DNA of 24,894 nt from JBCCMA01 sp045107005 (GTDB taxonomy: Bacteria > Pseudomonadota > Gammaproteobacteria > Steroidobacterales > JBCCMA01): NCBI GenBank assembly GCA_045107005.1, contig JBGCFP010000191.1, forward strand, positions 1 to 24,894. The letters are read 5' to 3'. The position numbers and the translations under genes were made by a program. Position 1 is the first letter of the stretch; the number at the start of each line of letters is the position of its first letter. This document shows, one piece after another, positions 6,995 to 15,205 of the stretch. Under the pieces are notes generated by a model. The model saw only the letters and a program-made list of their open reading frames with translations. It ran no database searches and had not been told where the DNA came from.

Positions 6995-8590
6995 ATGACT
7001 CAAATTTCAGACCGTCTCGCATCGCAAACCCGCATGGCCATAGTGCTGTTGGCATGCACCATGAACCCTCTCGCGCTCGCACAGATCGAGGTGATCGTGG
7101 CCACAACGGGCGAACGAGCCGACGTGGGCATCGCGAATGATTCGGTCGGCTTCATGTATCACTTTGATGTCAGCCCCAATGGAGAATGGTGGGCCGGTCA
7201 CTTCGAAACGGATGATGGGCTGGACGAATTCCATCTTCGCGGCCAGGACACGACCAGTTTCGATATCGTCTGGATGGAGGGCCAGCCCGCCCCCGGCGGC
7301 CTCACAGGGCAGATTGGGGCAACACCAACGCTGCGCCAGGTGGATATCAATGACATCGGCAATGTGGCCGGATTCGCACGAACCAGAGAGTCAGGGATCA
7401 CACTTGGAGAAGTGGTCTATCGTTACGATGGCGCTTCAATTAATGTCATCGCAGCGACAGGTCAGGCTATCCCAGCCCTCCCTGGCGCAACCTATGGCGC
7501 AGACTTTCTGTCGCCTAACATCGCCGCCAACGGAATCTTATCTTTCTACGCCGAAAACATTTCGGGCGCAGGTATTTCCACAGCCAACGATGCGCTGACG
7601 GTATCGGGCAACGGCAATGTTCTCGCGGGGCAGCAAAAGGGCGTGACAAGCTACGCAGGCGCCCCGCTAACCCGCATTGACCCGGACAAGTTTGTCGCCA
7701 CCGGAGTCGACGATCGATTCATATTTGCCGGCGATACATCCGCAAGCACCGCAACCGATGACCTGGTTGTTGTCGGCACGCTGGGATCGGCCGGCGACAT
7801 TGTTTTGCAAGAGGGCGTGACGCCCGTGACCACGTCTGGCGGCGCAGAGTTGTTTGATGTGGCCTCGCATGTCGTGTTGGGCGGAACCGCATGGTTTGCA
7901 GCGGGAGATACAGTGGGCGGTACCGGCGTGGTCCTGCGAGACGGCGTGGTGATTGCTTCTGAAGGCGATACGGCTCCTAACGGTTTTGGTTATGTCGGCG
8001 ATCCCATTGCCCTTGCAGCCGACCAAGCCGACAACTACGCGTGGGTCTGGCGCACCGACAACCCCGACCCGGAGCGCGATCTTGTGCTGGTCTACAACGG
8101 TACATCTGTTGTCATCGTCGAGCACGACACGCTGATGTACGACGTCGACGCGGATGGCACTGCGGATGAGGTCAGAATGGACCGGCTGTTTGAAGACTTT
8201 TTCGATCTGGAGCTGGCCAGCGGCCACATCTACTTCATGACGGAGCTTGACGATCCGGTCACAACGGTCTTCGCAGGTTATGCATTCTTGCGGGTGCCGG
8301 TAAGCGCAGATGAAGACGGCGACGGCGTTGTGGACAGTGACGATAACTGCATCGAGATCGCCAATGCCGATCAGCGCGATACCGACAGCGACGGTTTCGG
8401 AAACGCATGTGATCCGGATCTCAACAACGACGGCACGATCAACGTCATCGACCTGGGTTTACTGCGCAGCGTCTTTTTTAGCTCGGACGCTAACGCAGAC
8501 TTCAATGGAGACGGTGTTGTGAACGTCATTGATCTGGGTGTAATGCGCGCGACGTTTTTCGGCACGCCGGGACCGTCAGGCGTCGAGTAG
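6995..8590 (+). CDS. Secreted protein with C-terminal TSP3 and dockerin-like cassette
   Basis: This 531-residue protein has a signal peptide at about 1-29 (LLACTMNPLALA). Residues about 35-420 are a repetitive beta-rich region with blocks like VDINDIGNVAGFA and N-x-x-G-x-x-A spacing, resembling the choice-of-anchor NxxGxxA repeat proteins. Residues about 437-474 are a thrombospondin type 3 calcium repeat (DEDGDGVVDSDDNC, DTDSDGFGNACD). Residues about 474-522 form a type I dockerin-like pair: LNNDGTINVIDLGLLR and FNGDGVVNVIDLGVMR, each an F-hand calcium loop plus helix. The tail is TPGPSGVE. Dockerins bind cohesins; a cohesin-like protein is encoded at 16479. The N-terminal function is unknown. 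Confidence 0.8.
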   Translation: MTQISDRLASQTRMAIVLLACTMNPLALAQIEVIVATTGERADVGIANDSVGFMYHFDVSPNGEWWAGHFETDDGLDEFHLRGQDTTSFDIVWMEGQPAPGGLTGQIGATPTLRQVDINDIGNVAGFARTRESGITLGEVVYRYDGASINVIAATGQAIPALPGATYGADFLSPNIAANGILSFYAENISGAGISTANDALTVSGNGNVLAGQQKGVTSYAGAPLTRIDPDKFVATGVDDRFIFAGDTSASTATDDLVVVGTLGSAGDIVLQEGVTPVTTSGGAELFDVASHVVLGGTAWFAAGDTVGGTGVVLRDGVVIASEGDTAPNGFGYVGDPIALAADQADNYAWVWRTDNPDPERDLVLVYNGTSVVIVEHDTLMYDVDADGTADEVRMDRLFEDFFDLELASGHIYFMTELDDPVTTVFAGYAFLRVPVSADEDGDGVVDSDDNCIEIANADQRDTDSDGFGNACDPDLNNDGTINVIDLGLLRSVFFSSDANADFNGDGVVNVIDLGVMRATFFGTPGPSGVE

Positions 8591-8617
8591 AAATACAACC
8601 CGGCTGCACCAGAAAAG

Positions 8618-8648
8618 CCGGATAGCGTGGCCGCTACCCGGTTCTTGA
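8618..8648 (+). terminator. Possible stem-loop terminator after the 6995 gene
   Basis: CCGG-A-TAGCG (8618-8627) pairs with CGCTA-CCCGG (8632-8641) around a 4-nt loop, followed by a weak T-rich stretch (ttcttgatt). It starts 27 bp after the stop codon. The poor T run makes intrinsic termination uncertain. Confidence 0.35.
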
Positions 8649-8742
8649 TTCGTCTTGCCTTTGGTGAAAGTCCCTCTTCAAACGCGGCACGTCCCTTTGC
8701 CGTCACGGTCGTATCTCGGAGAGGTCATCCTCGACAGGTCGT

Positions 8743-9012
8743 TTAGCCTCCGATCTGTACCGCCGAATAGTTCTTGAGCATCTGCTCCCCAATCAAAGGC
8801 TCGTTCGCGCCTTGGTGACACGTGGCGCTGTTGGCTTTCGGCGTACCGCCCGTTGGACCCAGACGATTGTCCGGATACCCAGGTCCAAGCGGTGTCACGT
8901 ACTCGTAGTTCAAACCGCTGACGATGCGTACGCCGTGCCATGCGGTAAAGCGCTGCGGACAACTCTCCGGCCTGTTCGCAAACGAGCGCGAGTTGTGACA
9001 GAAGTTGCCGGT
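8743..9012 (-). pseudogene. pufC: C-terminal fragment of photosynthetic reaction-centre cytochrome c (pufC)
   Basis: The minus frame between an in-frame TAA (9013-9015) and the stop at 8743-8745 reads about 89 residues. In pieces: NFCHNSRSFAN, PQRFTAWHGVRIVSGLNYEY, VTPL, DNRLGPTGGTPKANSATCHQ, GANEPLIGEQMLKNYS. This is the distinctive end of the tetraheme subunit of purple-bacterial reaction centres: the third heme site (CxFCHN-R-SFA), the T-A-W-H-G-[IV]-R-[IM]-V helix, N-x-Y-x-x-P-L, R-L-G-P, and the fourth heme site followed by Q-G. Both heme motifs are damaged: the first Cys of the third is missing and that of the fourth is Ser (NSATCH). There is no start, no signal peptide and no first two hemes. 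It is a dead gene fragment. Confidence 0.8.
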
Positions 9013-9037
9013 TTATCTTCGCAAGTGACCCGGCGGC

Positions 9038-9370
9038 AATGAGCGACGCGGACTACTGGCGCGTAACGTAGAGAGCGCGTCTCTGAACTGGTATAGCGAA
9101 CAGGCCTCAACACCAGACGGTCCGGCCGGCCGTTCGATCACCTACCGTGAAACAGACGGACCTCAGGAGCGTCAGTAGGCCTACACTCTGCAGGCCTTCT
9201 TGGAGATCGCACCCAACGACAACGCGCCAGGAGAACCGGCGACCGGAGCCAGTTGTTTACGACTTCAATGCACCCGGTCAAATCCCGCTTGCCGAACTCA
9301 ATGCTCTGGTGCATGCCGGCTATCAGGACTACGTGCGGCGGGGTTGCGTCCGGAACCACTTGCGCGGCGC
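9038..9370 (+). pseudogene. Decayed plus-strand coding remnant, family not recognised
   Basis: A protein-like reading runs from 9038: ARNVESASLNWYSEQASTP, DGPAGRSITYRETDGPQERQ, then a TAG at 9176-9178. In the same frame it continues YTLQAFLEIAPNDNAPGEPA. At about 9255 it shifts one frame to PVVYDFNAPGQIPLAELNAL then VHAGYQDYVRRG. One stop and one frameshift interrupting otherwise natural sequence suggest a degraded gene, but I cannot name it. It is opposite in orientation to the pufC fragment next to it. Confidence 0.35.
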
Positions 9371-9402
9371 GGCAAGGTCGCCGCACCGCGCTGTGAAGAT
9401 CG

Positions 9403-10896
9403 TCAGAGTGCAACGCCGCTCGGGCCGGGTGGCATCAGGAACAGGCTGCGCATTGCGCCAAGATCGATCGTATTGACGACGCCATCGCCGTTGAAGTCTG
9501 CGTCGGCGTCGGCGCTGAAAAATGCGACACGAAGCAAGCCCAGGTCCACCACGTTAACGATGCCGTCATTATTCAGGTCAGCATCGCAGACGTTGCCAAA
9601 TCCGTCGCCATTGCTGTCGCGCTGATCCGGGTTGGCGCGCAGTGTGCAATTGTCCTGGGCATCGGCCACGCCGTCGCCATCGGCATCGGAGCCAGTCTCC
9701 AGCGCGCCCAGATCAATGGCGGGGCCCTGGACTCGCGGTGCGCCATCGAGATCCAGTGAAGACACGCCGGGTGCCGCAGACGTGCCCGCATCGACCAGTG
9801 GCGATCCGGGACTTAGTGAGAAGTCACTGACGCCCGAGAAAAGCGGGTCGACCGCGTTGAAGTTGCTGGGCGAGATGGGAATTGGCAGTTGCGAGAAAAA
9901 GCCGACAAAGAACGTGTGATTAAAGTCGTTCGTTTCAAGGTCGGTTGTCGCTGCTACGCCGTTGTCGTCATCGTCGTTGTCGATGCTCAGGTCGGCGCCA
10001 CGCACGGCCGTGTTGTTCCAGAAGATGTTGTTGAGCAAGAGCATGCGCGTGGCGTCACCATTCAGATTGAGCTCGGCGCCACCGCCGTCCTGCGCGGCCT
10101 GATTGTTGACGACCGTGTTGTTCACAATCTGCAGCAGGCCAGCGCTGCCGATCGATTCAATGCGCACGCTCATCGCGCCCCCGTCTTGCAGGCTGCTGTT
10201 GCCCTCAAACAGGTTGTTGGCCATCAAAATGATGCCTTCGCTGGTCAAATCGGCGCCGCCACCGCCGTCTGCTGCGGAATTGCCGACGAATCGATTGGCG
10301 CGCACCGTGGCGATGTCCATGTCGCTAATGCTCAGGCCGCCGCCATCTTCGCCGGTGTTGCCGGAGAAAAGATTGCGTTCCACCGCCACGTTAATGCTGC
10401 GATCGATTTCGACGCCTGCCGTGCCGCCTAGACCGGCGACTGCATCATTGCCGACCACGCGGTTGTTGAGTAACTGAACGCTGAGCCAGCGGTCGATGTC
10501 CAGACCGCCGCCCTGATCCTGAGCCAGACCTCCGGTCACCGTAAGACCGGTCACATCTAGCGAAGAATTGTCGCGCCCCGACAGCGTAAGCGTGCGTGCC
10601 ACGCCGCCGCCGTCAATGACCGTGTCGGCAGCAACGTCTGAGCTGGTGATGCAGCTCGTGTCGTAGCCACCGCGCAGTTCAAGGTCGCCGGCTTCGGCTA
10701 CGTTGGCGTTGTAGATGAAGTTGCCGGTGATGGTGCCCTGTTGAATCAGCACAACATCGTCCTGGCCGTTGTTGTCGGCGATGTTAAGTGCGGCGGCGAG
10801 TCCGGCCGCGTCGCCGACACAAAACTGGGCGGCCTGCGCGGTCATCGCGCAGGTCGCCAGCAAGGTGGTGGAAAGTACTTTGAAGATCTTGTTCAT
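9403..10896 (-). CDS. Secreted right-handed beta-helix protein with TSP3-dockerin cassette
   Basis: This 497-residue protein has a signal peptide at about 1-22 (LLATCAMTAQA). Residues about 60-380 are beta-helix repeats with recurring N-N-x-x-x-G-N, GGGLSI, GGGADL and DGGAMSV turns, like polymorphic outer-membrane or choice-of-anchor Q proteins, ending in SLSPGSPLVDAG and IDLGALE. A TSP3 repeat follows (DADGDGVADAQDNC, DSNGDGFGNVCD), then a dockerin-like pair (LNNDGIVNVVDLGLLR, FNGDGVVNTIDLGAMR) and the tail PPGPSGVAL. The start ATG has a GGGAGA ribosome site 7 bp upstream. It is the last gene of the minus-strand cluster, 76 bp after the PKD cytochrome gene. Likely a surface or extracellular adhesion or polysaccharide-active protein. 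Confidence 0.8.
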   Translation of the reverse strand: MNKIFKVLSTTLLATCAMTAQAAQFCVGDAAGLAAALNIADNNGQDDVVLIQQGTITGNFIYNANVAEAGDLELRGGYDTSCITSSDVAADTVIDGGGVARTLTLSGRDNSSLDVTGLTVTGGLAQDQGGGLDIDRWLSVQLLNNRVVGNDAVAGLGGTAGVEIDRSINVAVERNLFSGNTGEDGGGLSISDMDIATVRANRFVGNSAADGGGGADLTSEGIILMANNLFEGNSSLQDGGAMSVRIESIGSAGLLQIVNNTVVNNQAAQDGGGAELNLNGDATRMLLLNNIFWNNTAVRGADLSIDNDDDDNGVAATTDLETNDFNHTFFVGFFSQLPIPISPSNFNAVDPLFSGVSDFSLSPGSPLVDAGTSAAPGVSSLDLDGAPRVQGPAIDLGALETGSDADGDGVADAQDNCTLRANPDQRDSNGDGFGNVCDADLNNDGIVNVVDLGLLRVAFFSADADADFNGDGVVNTIDLGAMRSLFLMPPGPSGVAL

Positions 10897-10972
10897 TGCG
10901 TTCTCCCGTAGTTATTTTAAAGTGACAGTTTCTGTAAGACGAACGCAATGTGATGATAAGAACAAAATAGAA

Positions 10973-12397
10973 CTAGTCGTCGTCCAGCGTCTCGAGATAG
11001 CTGCCGATCGCCTGGATGTCCGAATCGGGCAGGCACGACAAAAACGCCATTTCGGGTTCTTCGGCCAGCGCGCGGTAAATGCGATCGGCATCACGACCGC
11101 GCACGTCTTCATTGACAGGGCCGCCACTTCCGTCCAGACCGTGACAGCCGGCGCAGGTCGTCACGAATCGTCGTTGACCGCTAACGGGCAACTGCGAATT
11201 CAGAAAATCCGAGACCGTCTGTATCTGTGCGTTGCTGTAGACGCCTTGCAGAAACTGCATCTCCGGCACGCCGCCGGGAAACACAAACGTGCCGTTAATG
11301 GCACCTTGAATCGAACAACTGCGCGCACCGGTATTGCGTCGACCGGCGACCAGTGTCGGGTCGATGGCCGGGCCGTCCCAGGGATCGCCGTGGCACGCCT
11401 GACAGACCGTGCGGAAAATGGTCTCGCCGGGTTCAGGGGCTTGCGCAATCGTCGCCGTAGTGGTCGCATCGCCCGACAAGCCGTCGTCGTCGATGACGGT
11501 CAATGACACCGTGTAGTTGCCGGGCAGCGCGTACGTGTGGCTGGGGGTCGGACCGCTGCCCGTCGCGCCATCGCCGAAGTTCCACAACCACTGTGTGATC
11601 GACCCGTCGAGGTCCGTCGAGCCGCTGCCGTCGAAGGTCAAGGGCATCATGGCGACGCCATCGTAGGGGCCACCGGTGTCGGCGGTTGGCGGCAAAGGTA
11701 CGTCACGTTCGGTGACGGTCACTGTGGTGGTGGCCAGCGCCGTGAGTCCATCATTGTCGGTCACCTTCAGGTGCACGATGTAGGTGCCGGGCGTTGCGTA
11801 TACGTGCACCGGTGCCACATCGTCGCCGAAGCCGCCGTCGCCGAACTTCCAATGCCACGCAACCACATTGCCATCGGTATCCGAAGACGCGGCACCGCTG
11901 ACGCGTACGCGCAGTCCGCTTACCGCGGCATAAGGACCGCCAGCGTCGGCCACCGGGGGCGACTGGGCCGGCGGGTCCAGCATGACATTGGCCGGCGGCG
12001 TCGCCGGGCTGCTCTGGCCGCTGCGCGTCCAAGCAAGATTGCTGCAACCGGCCGTCGTCGGCTCGCACCAGCCGGGCAGCGCGCCGGCATTGATTTCACT
12101 CAGGTTGGAATTACCTTCGCCATCGGCATCCAGTGCCTCAATGTCAAAGAACGCTTGCGGCACATTGGCGAAACCGCCATTGATCAACACCTGATAACCG
12201 TACTGATTCCACGGCTCGCCACCGCCGGGATTCACATGGCAGACCTGACAGGGCGTGCCGGTCGTGGCGATCAATTCGTCGTCTGCGACGGCGTCCGGAT
12301 AGGCGGTGTTCCAAAGATCGTAAATGCCCGGAAAGGCGGCGGCAGCAGGGCACAGAAGTAGCGCGAACGTGGCGACGATTGGGTTAAGACGTTTCAC
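10973..12397 (-). CDS. Exported triheme cytochrome c with two PKD domains
   Basis: This 474-residue protein starts at GTG 12397, overlapping the upstream stop by 4 bp (GTGA), which implies translational coupling; a GTG at 12406 is also possible. A signal peptide covers about 1-21. CQVCH is at about 50-54 in a small N-terminal heme domain. Two PKD domains follow at about 147-229 and 236-317 (GGPY, W-x-F-G-D-G, H-x-Y-x-x-P-G, V-x-D-N/D-G). Two class I-type cytochrome c domains follow, with CQACH (about 332-336) and CAGCH (about 415-419), each with a P-E-M segment that may give the axial Met (PEMQFL, PEMAFL). It likely carries electrons in the periplasm or on the cell surface. Unlike its neighbours it has no dockerin. 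Confidence 0.8.
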   Translation of the reverse strand: MKRLNPIVATFALLLCPAAAAFPGIYDLWNTAYPDAVADDELIATTGTPCQVCHVNPGGGEPWNQYGYQVLINGGFANVPQAFFDIEALDADGEGNSNLSEINAGALPGWCEPTTAGCSNLAWTRSGQSSPATPPANVMLDPPAQSPPVADAGGPYAAVSGLRVRVSGAASSDTDGNVVAWHWKFGDGGFGDDVAPVHVYATPGTYIVHLKVTDNDGLTALATTTVTVTERDVPLPPTADTGGPYDGVAMMPLTFDGSGSTDLDGSITQWLWNFGDGATGSGPTPSHTYALPGNYTVSLTVIDDDGLSGDATTTATIAQAPEPGETIFRTVCQACHGDPWDGPAIDPTLVAGRRNTGARSCSIQGAINGTFVFPGGVPEMQFLQGVYSNAQIQTVSDFLNSQLPVSGQRRFVTTCAGCHGLDGSGGPVNEDVRGRDADRIYRALAEEPEMAFLSCLPDSDIQAIGSYLETLDDD

Positions 12398-14082
12398 AGT
12401 TGGCACCCCGCTGCGGCCGGGCCCGGGGGCTGAAAGAAGCCGAGCTTGAGACGTCCGAGGTCAATCACGTTGATGCGCCCGTCGGGCGGCCCGTCCAACC
12501 CGGCAAAGTCGGCATGCGGATTCCAGTTGGTGGACTCGGGCGTGCTGCCAAAGGCGAGGCGCAGCGCAGCCAGATCGAGGATGTTGACAATGCAATCGTC
12601 GGCGCCGATGCCCAGTGGCCCGGCGATGTCCGCGTCACAACGATTTCCAATGCCGTCGCCGTTGCTGTCGGTTTGCAGCGGGTTGCTGATGTTGGTGCAA
12701 TTGTCGTCGCTGTTAAGCACGCCGTCACCGTCGGCATCGTCCGTACCGCAGTCTGGTGAGGTGAGCGTAAAGTCGTCGATCTGCGCGCTCCAGTCGAAGT
12801 CGCCGCGATAGTGAAAACACATGTACACGTCGGTGGCGCCGTCATAGGCTGAAAGGTCGACGCTGATGGTGGCGCCTGGCACGCTGAACAAGCGTCCTGT
12901 CGCGCTGCCAGCCGCGGACCAGAGCGTATCGAAGGTAGCGACGGTTTGACTGTCGGGTGCGGTGATGCCGGCAAGCACTTCAAACAGATCGTCGGCGTCT
13001 GCACTGCCAAATGGGTGATAGGACAACGCGAACCTGGCCGCCGAGCTGGTCAGGTTGCGCAGGTCCAGCGCGCTGGAACACAGGTAGGCATCCGTCACGC
13101 CGTTGCCCGCCGCGTCGGAATCAATACAGGCGCTGTCGCCAACGCGACCAGTAAAATTGCCGCGTACACCGTTGGCGGTGTGGCACTGTGCGTCATCGCT
13201 TGTGCCCCAGACTTGACCGGTTACGCCGGCGGCGCCCGCAAACGTCGTCCAGCCAATGGCGGCAAAATCGCCGGCCAACGTCGGATCAAATGACTGTGCC
13301 TGACACACGCCCGGGAGCGGTGCGCAGGCACTGGGTTGCCCCGCTGTGGTGCCGCGGATCACGCCTATGTTGTCGATCAGGAAATTGGTTTCGCCGCCGT
13401 TGACCGACAGCGTCTGCGTGGCAAAACGCACCGTATGCGATTGGCCGTCGTTGTATGGACCGCCCGGCGCGTTGGCCAGATCGACGGAGATGGTTTGATA
13501 GTCCGGATTGCCACAGCGAGCATCCGCCCCGGTGGCGCTCCACACCGGGTTACTGTCGATGTTCAGAGTCAGTGTGTCCGATGGCCCGTCGCACACGTTT
13601 TGCGCCAGATCAAAATCGAGTGTGGTGTCGGTTGGCATAAGCACGACCGATTGTTCGACAAACGCCGACTCGGGTTCGAGCGCTCCGCCGAGCCACAGCC
13701 AACCCGCGCCGCGGTTGCTGCGCACGACGGCGTCATTGCCACAGCGGCCGAGCGTGCACAGCGGTGAGCCGAACTGCGTCGAGCCAACAGCCCAGCCGCT
13801 GTCAGGGCTGGATTCGAAATCGCCGTTGATGATGGCGTTGTCGTTGATCGCGAGTTGCCCCGCGTCGCACAGAAAGCCGGATTCGATGTGACAGCTTGCG
13901 CTGCATCCGTCCCCGTCGGCGACGTTGCCGTCATCGCAGGCCTCGGCAGGGTCCGGCACGCCGTTGCCGCAGTAAGTCGCGGCGCCGGATTGGGCGAAGG
14001 AATTGCCGTGTAGGGCGATAGCCGACGCGGTGAAAAGAAGGAGCGCCGCAAGTCGACGCCCTGAGTGATTGACTTCGATCAT
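12394..14082 (-). CDS. Secreted DUF4215 protein with TSP3-dockerin cassette
   Basis: This 562-residue protein starts at ATG 14082, which has an AAGGAGA ribosome site; the longer frame from 14097 would start upstream of that site. A signal peptide covers about 1-31. Residues about 37-73 are a cysteine-rich DUF4215 repeat (CGNGVPDPAEACDDGN, DGDGCSASC, GFLCD), common in myxobacterial surface proteins. Two lectin-like beta-sandwich regions follow (about 85-245 and 260-445; NGDFESSPDSGW, FLIDNIGVI, IDDFTL). Then comes a TSP3 repeat (DADGDGVLNSDDNC, DSNGDGIGNRCD) and a more diverged dockerin-like pair (DDCIVNILDLAALR, DGRINVIDLGRLK) ending FFQPPGPAAAGCQL. It sits 28 bp downstream of the dockerin-monoheme gene and overlaps the PKD cytochrome gene. 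Confidence 0.8.
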   Translation of the reverse strand: MIEVNHSGRRLAALLLFTASAIALHGNSFAQSGAATYCGNGVPDPAEACDDGNVADGDGCSASCHIESGFLCDAGQLAINDNAIINGDFESSPDSGWAVGSTQFGSPLCTLGRCGNDAVVRSNRGAGWLWLGGALEPESAFVEQSVVLMPTDTTLDFDLAQNVCDGPSDTLTLNIDSNPVWSATGADARCGNPDYQTISVDLANAPGGPYNDGQSHTVRFATQTLSVNGGETNFLIDNIGVIRGTTAGQPSACAPLPGVCQAQSFDPTLAGDFAAIGWTTFAGAAGVTGQVWGTSDDAQCHTANGVRGNFTGRVGDSACIDSDAAGNGVTDAYLCSSALDLRNLTSSAARFALSYHPFGSADADDLFEVLAGITAPDSQTVATFDTLWSAAGSATGRLFSVPGATISVDLSAYDGATDVYMCFHYRGDFDWSAQIDDFTLTSPDCGTDDADGDGVLNSDDNCTNISNPLQTDSNGDGIGNRCDADIAGPLGIGADDCIVNILDLAALRLAFGSTPESTNWNPHADFAGLDGPPDGRINVIDLGRLKLGFFQPPGPAAAGCQL

Positions 14083-14110
14083 TGCGGTCTCCTTCATTGG
14101 GTAACGCCGA

Positions 14111-14782
14111 TTACTCGGTTATGCCTCCGTCGATCCACGCCTGGACCAGATCCTGTTCGGCCTGATCAAGGCAATCCGGGTCAGCCGCGTCGACCGCTGG
14201 ATCGCCAGTGCAGCCGCGATTGGGGGGCATCTGGCCGGACTGAATGCGCACAATCGAACAGGCGCCCTTCGTCAGACCGTTGCATGAGGCGTTAACGGCA
14301 GGCAGCGGCGCCCCTGCGTAACTGGTGCCCATGTCATGCCCGCCCAATCCCAGCCCGGTGTGGCACGGCGCGCACAGCTCGTTGAAGATTGGCTGCACGT
14401 CATCGGTCCAGGTGACCGGTGAACCGGTCGCGCCTGGCCCCGGTGGCTGGAAAAAGGACGTGCGAATAATGCCCAGATCGATCACATTCACAACGCCGTC
14501 GACATTAAAGTCGGCGTCCGCATCATCGGTGAAAAAGACCAGACGCAGCAGCCCCAGGTCCGTGATGTTAACGATCATGTCGTTATTGATATCGGCATCG
14601 CACCGATTGCCAAATCCGTCGCCGTTGCTGTCGACCTGATCCGGGTTGGCGACGGCCGAGCAGTTGTCGACCGAATCGTCGACGCCGTCACCGTCGGTGT
14701 CGACGGCGTAGGCTGAAAGGGCGCCAGCAGTAACAAGCACCGCTGCGAGACCTTTCAGAATTTTCGTTATTTCAAGTTTCAT
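14111..14782 (-). CDS. Secreted dockerin-monoheme cytochrome fusion
   Basis: This 223-residue protein starts at ATG 14782 (AGGGGA ribosome site); a longer frame to 14992 lacks a signal peptide at its start. Signal peptide about 1-26 (GALSAYA). The order is reversed relative to its neighbours: TSP3 first (about 28-62), then a dockerin-like pair (about 64-111; INNDMIVNITDLGLLR, FNVDGVVNVIDLGIIR), FFQPPGPGATG, then a single heme domain with CAPCH at 137-141 and a later GQMPPN that may give the Met ligand. The heme domain ends AWIDGG, like Planctomycete-type (PSCyt1) cytochrome domains. It is the first gene of the minus cluster and would bring a heme to a cohesin partner. Confidence 0.8.
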   Translation of the reverse strand: MKLEITKILKGLAAVLVTAGALSAYAVDTDGDGVDDSVDNCSAVANPDQVDSNGDGFGNRCDADINNDMIVNITDLGLLRLVFFTDDADADFNVDGVVNVIDLGIIRTSFFQPPGPGATGSPVTWTDDVQPIFNELCAPCHTGLGLGGHDMGTSYAGAPLPAVNASCNGLTKGACSIVRIQSGQMPPNRGCTGDPAVDAADPDCLDQAEQDLVQAWIDGGITE

Positions 14783-15205
14783 GTGGTTTTCCCCTGTTGC
14801 GTACGGATGTGGACAGCACCCAGCCGGGCTTGGCGCCCGCACGCGTGTCGATTTGTAAACGGCCGTGAGCTGCCCATTTCCGCGCCAGACGTCACGCGGG
14901 CGCAGAAAATGGCAGTTCAACTTGAGTTGAGTCGAATCCGTTGACAGGGTTGGAACAACAAAGTCTCTGAGCGCTATATGCGGTCGCAGCATTTCGTCGC
15001 CAACAGCCTGAAAACCCGGCGTATCGAGCGCCGATCCAATGGATTTCGGCTAATACCTGTTCCATCCGGTGCGCGGCGTTCGTCAAACCATATTCAGCGC
15101 GCGAAACCCGGTCGTTTTCTGAGGTTTTCAGCGTGTAAGGGTTAGTGCACGATGACAGACGTATCGGAACACGCTTTGTGGTTCCGTTTAGAGGGGGCGC
15201 GTTGA
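14783..15205. other. Divergent intergenic region
   Basis: This 423-bp region separates the minus-strand dockerin/cytochrome cluster from the plus-strand sigma factor operon and should hold both promoters. A TTGACA occurs at 14941-14946 and a GGAAC at 14952-14956, but no well-spaced -10 element accompanies them. The inverted repeat at 15165-15186 is listed separately. No small gene is convincing. Confidence 0.5.
15165..15186 (+). promoter_or_regulatory. Inverted repeat upstream of the sigma factor gene
   Basis: CGGAAC (15165-15170) and GTTCCG (15181-15186) form 6-bp arms around a 10-bp spacer, ending 19 bp before the GTG start. GGAAC is the core of many ECF -35 elements, so this could be an autoregulatory site or an mRNA hairpin near the ribosome site. 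The arms are short and chance occurrence is possible. Confidence 0.3.

Noticed and set aside
9013..9140. Continuation of pufC upstream of the third heme
   Set aside because: None of the three minus frames gives the expected residues before the heme site; similarity ends at the TAA.
14783..14992. Upstream extension of the dockerin-monoheme gene
   Set aside because: ATG 14782 has a ribosome site and opens a clean signal peptide; the extension is low-quality intergenic sequence.
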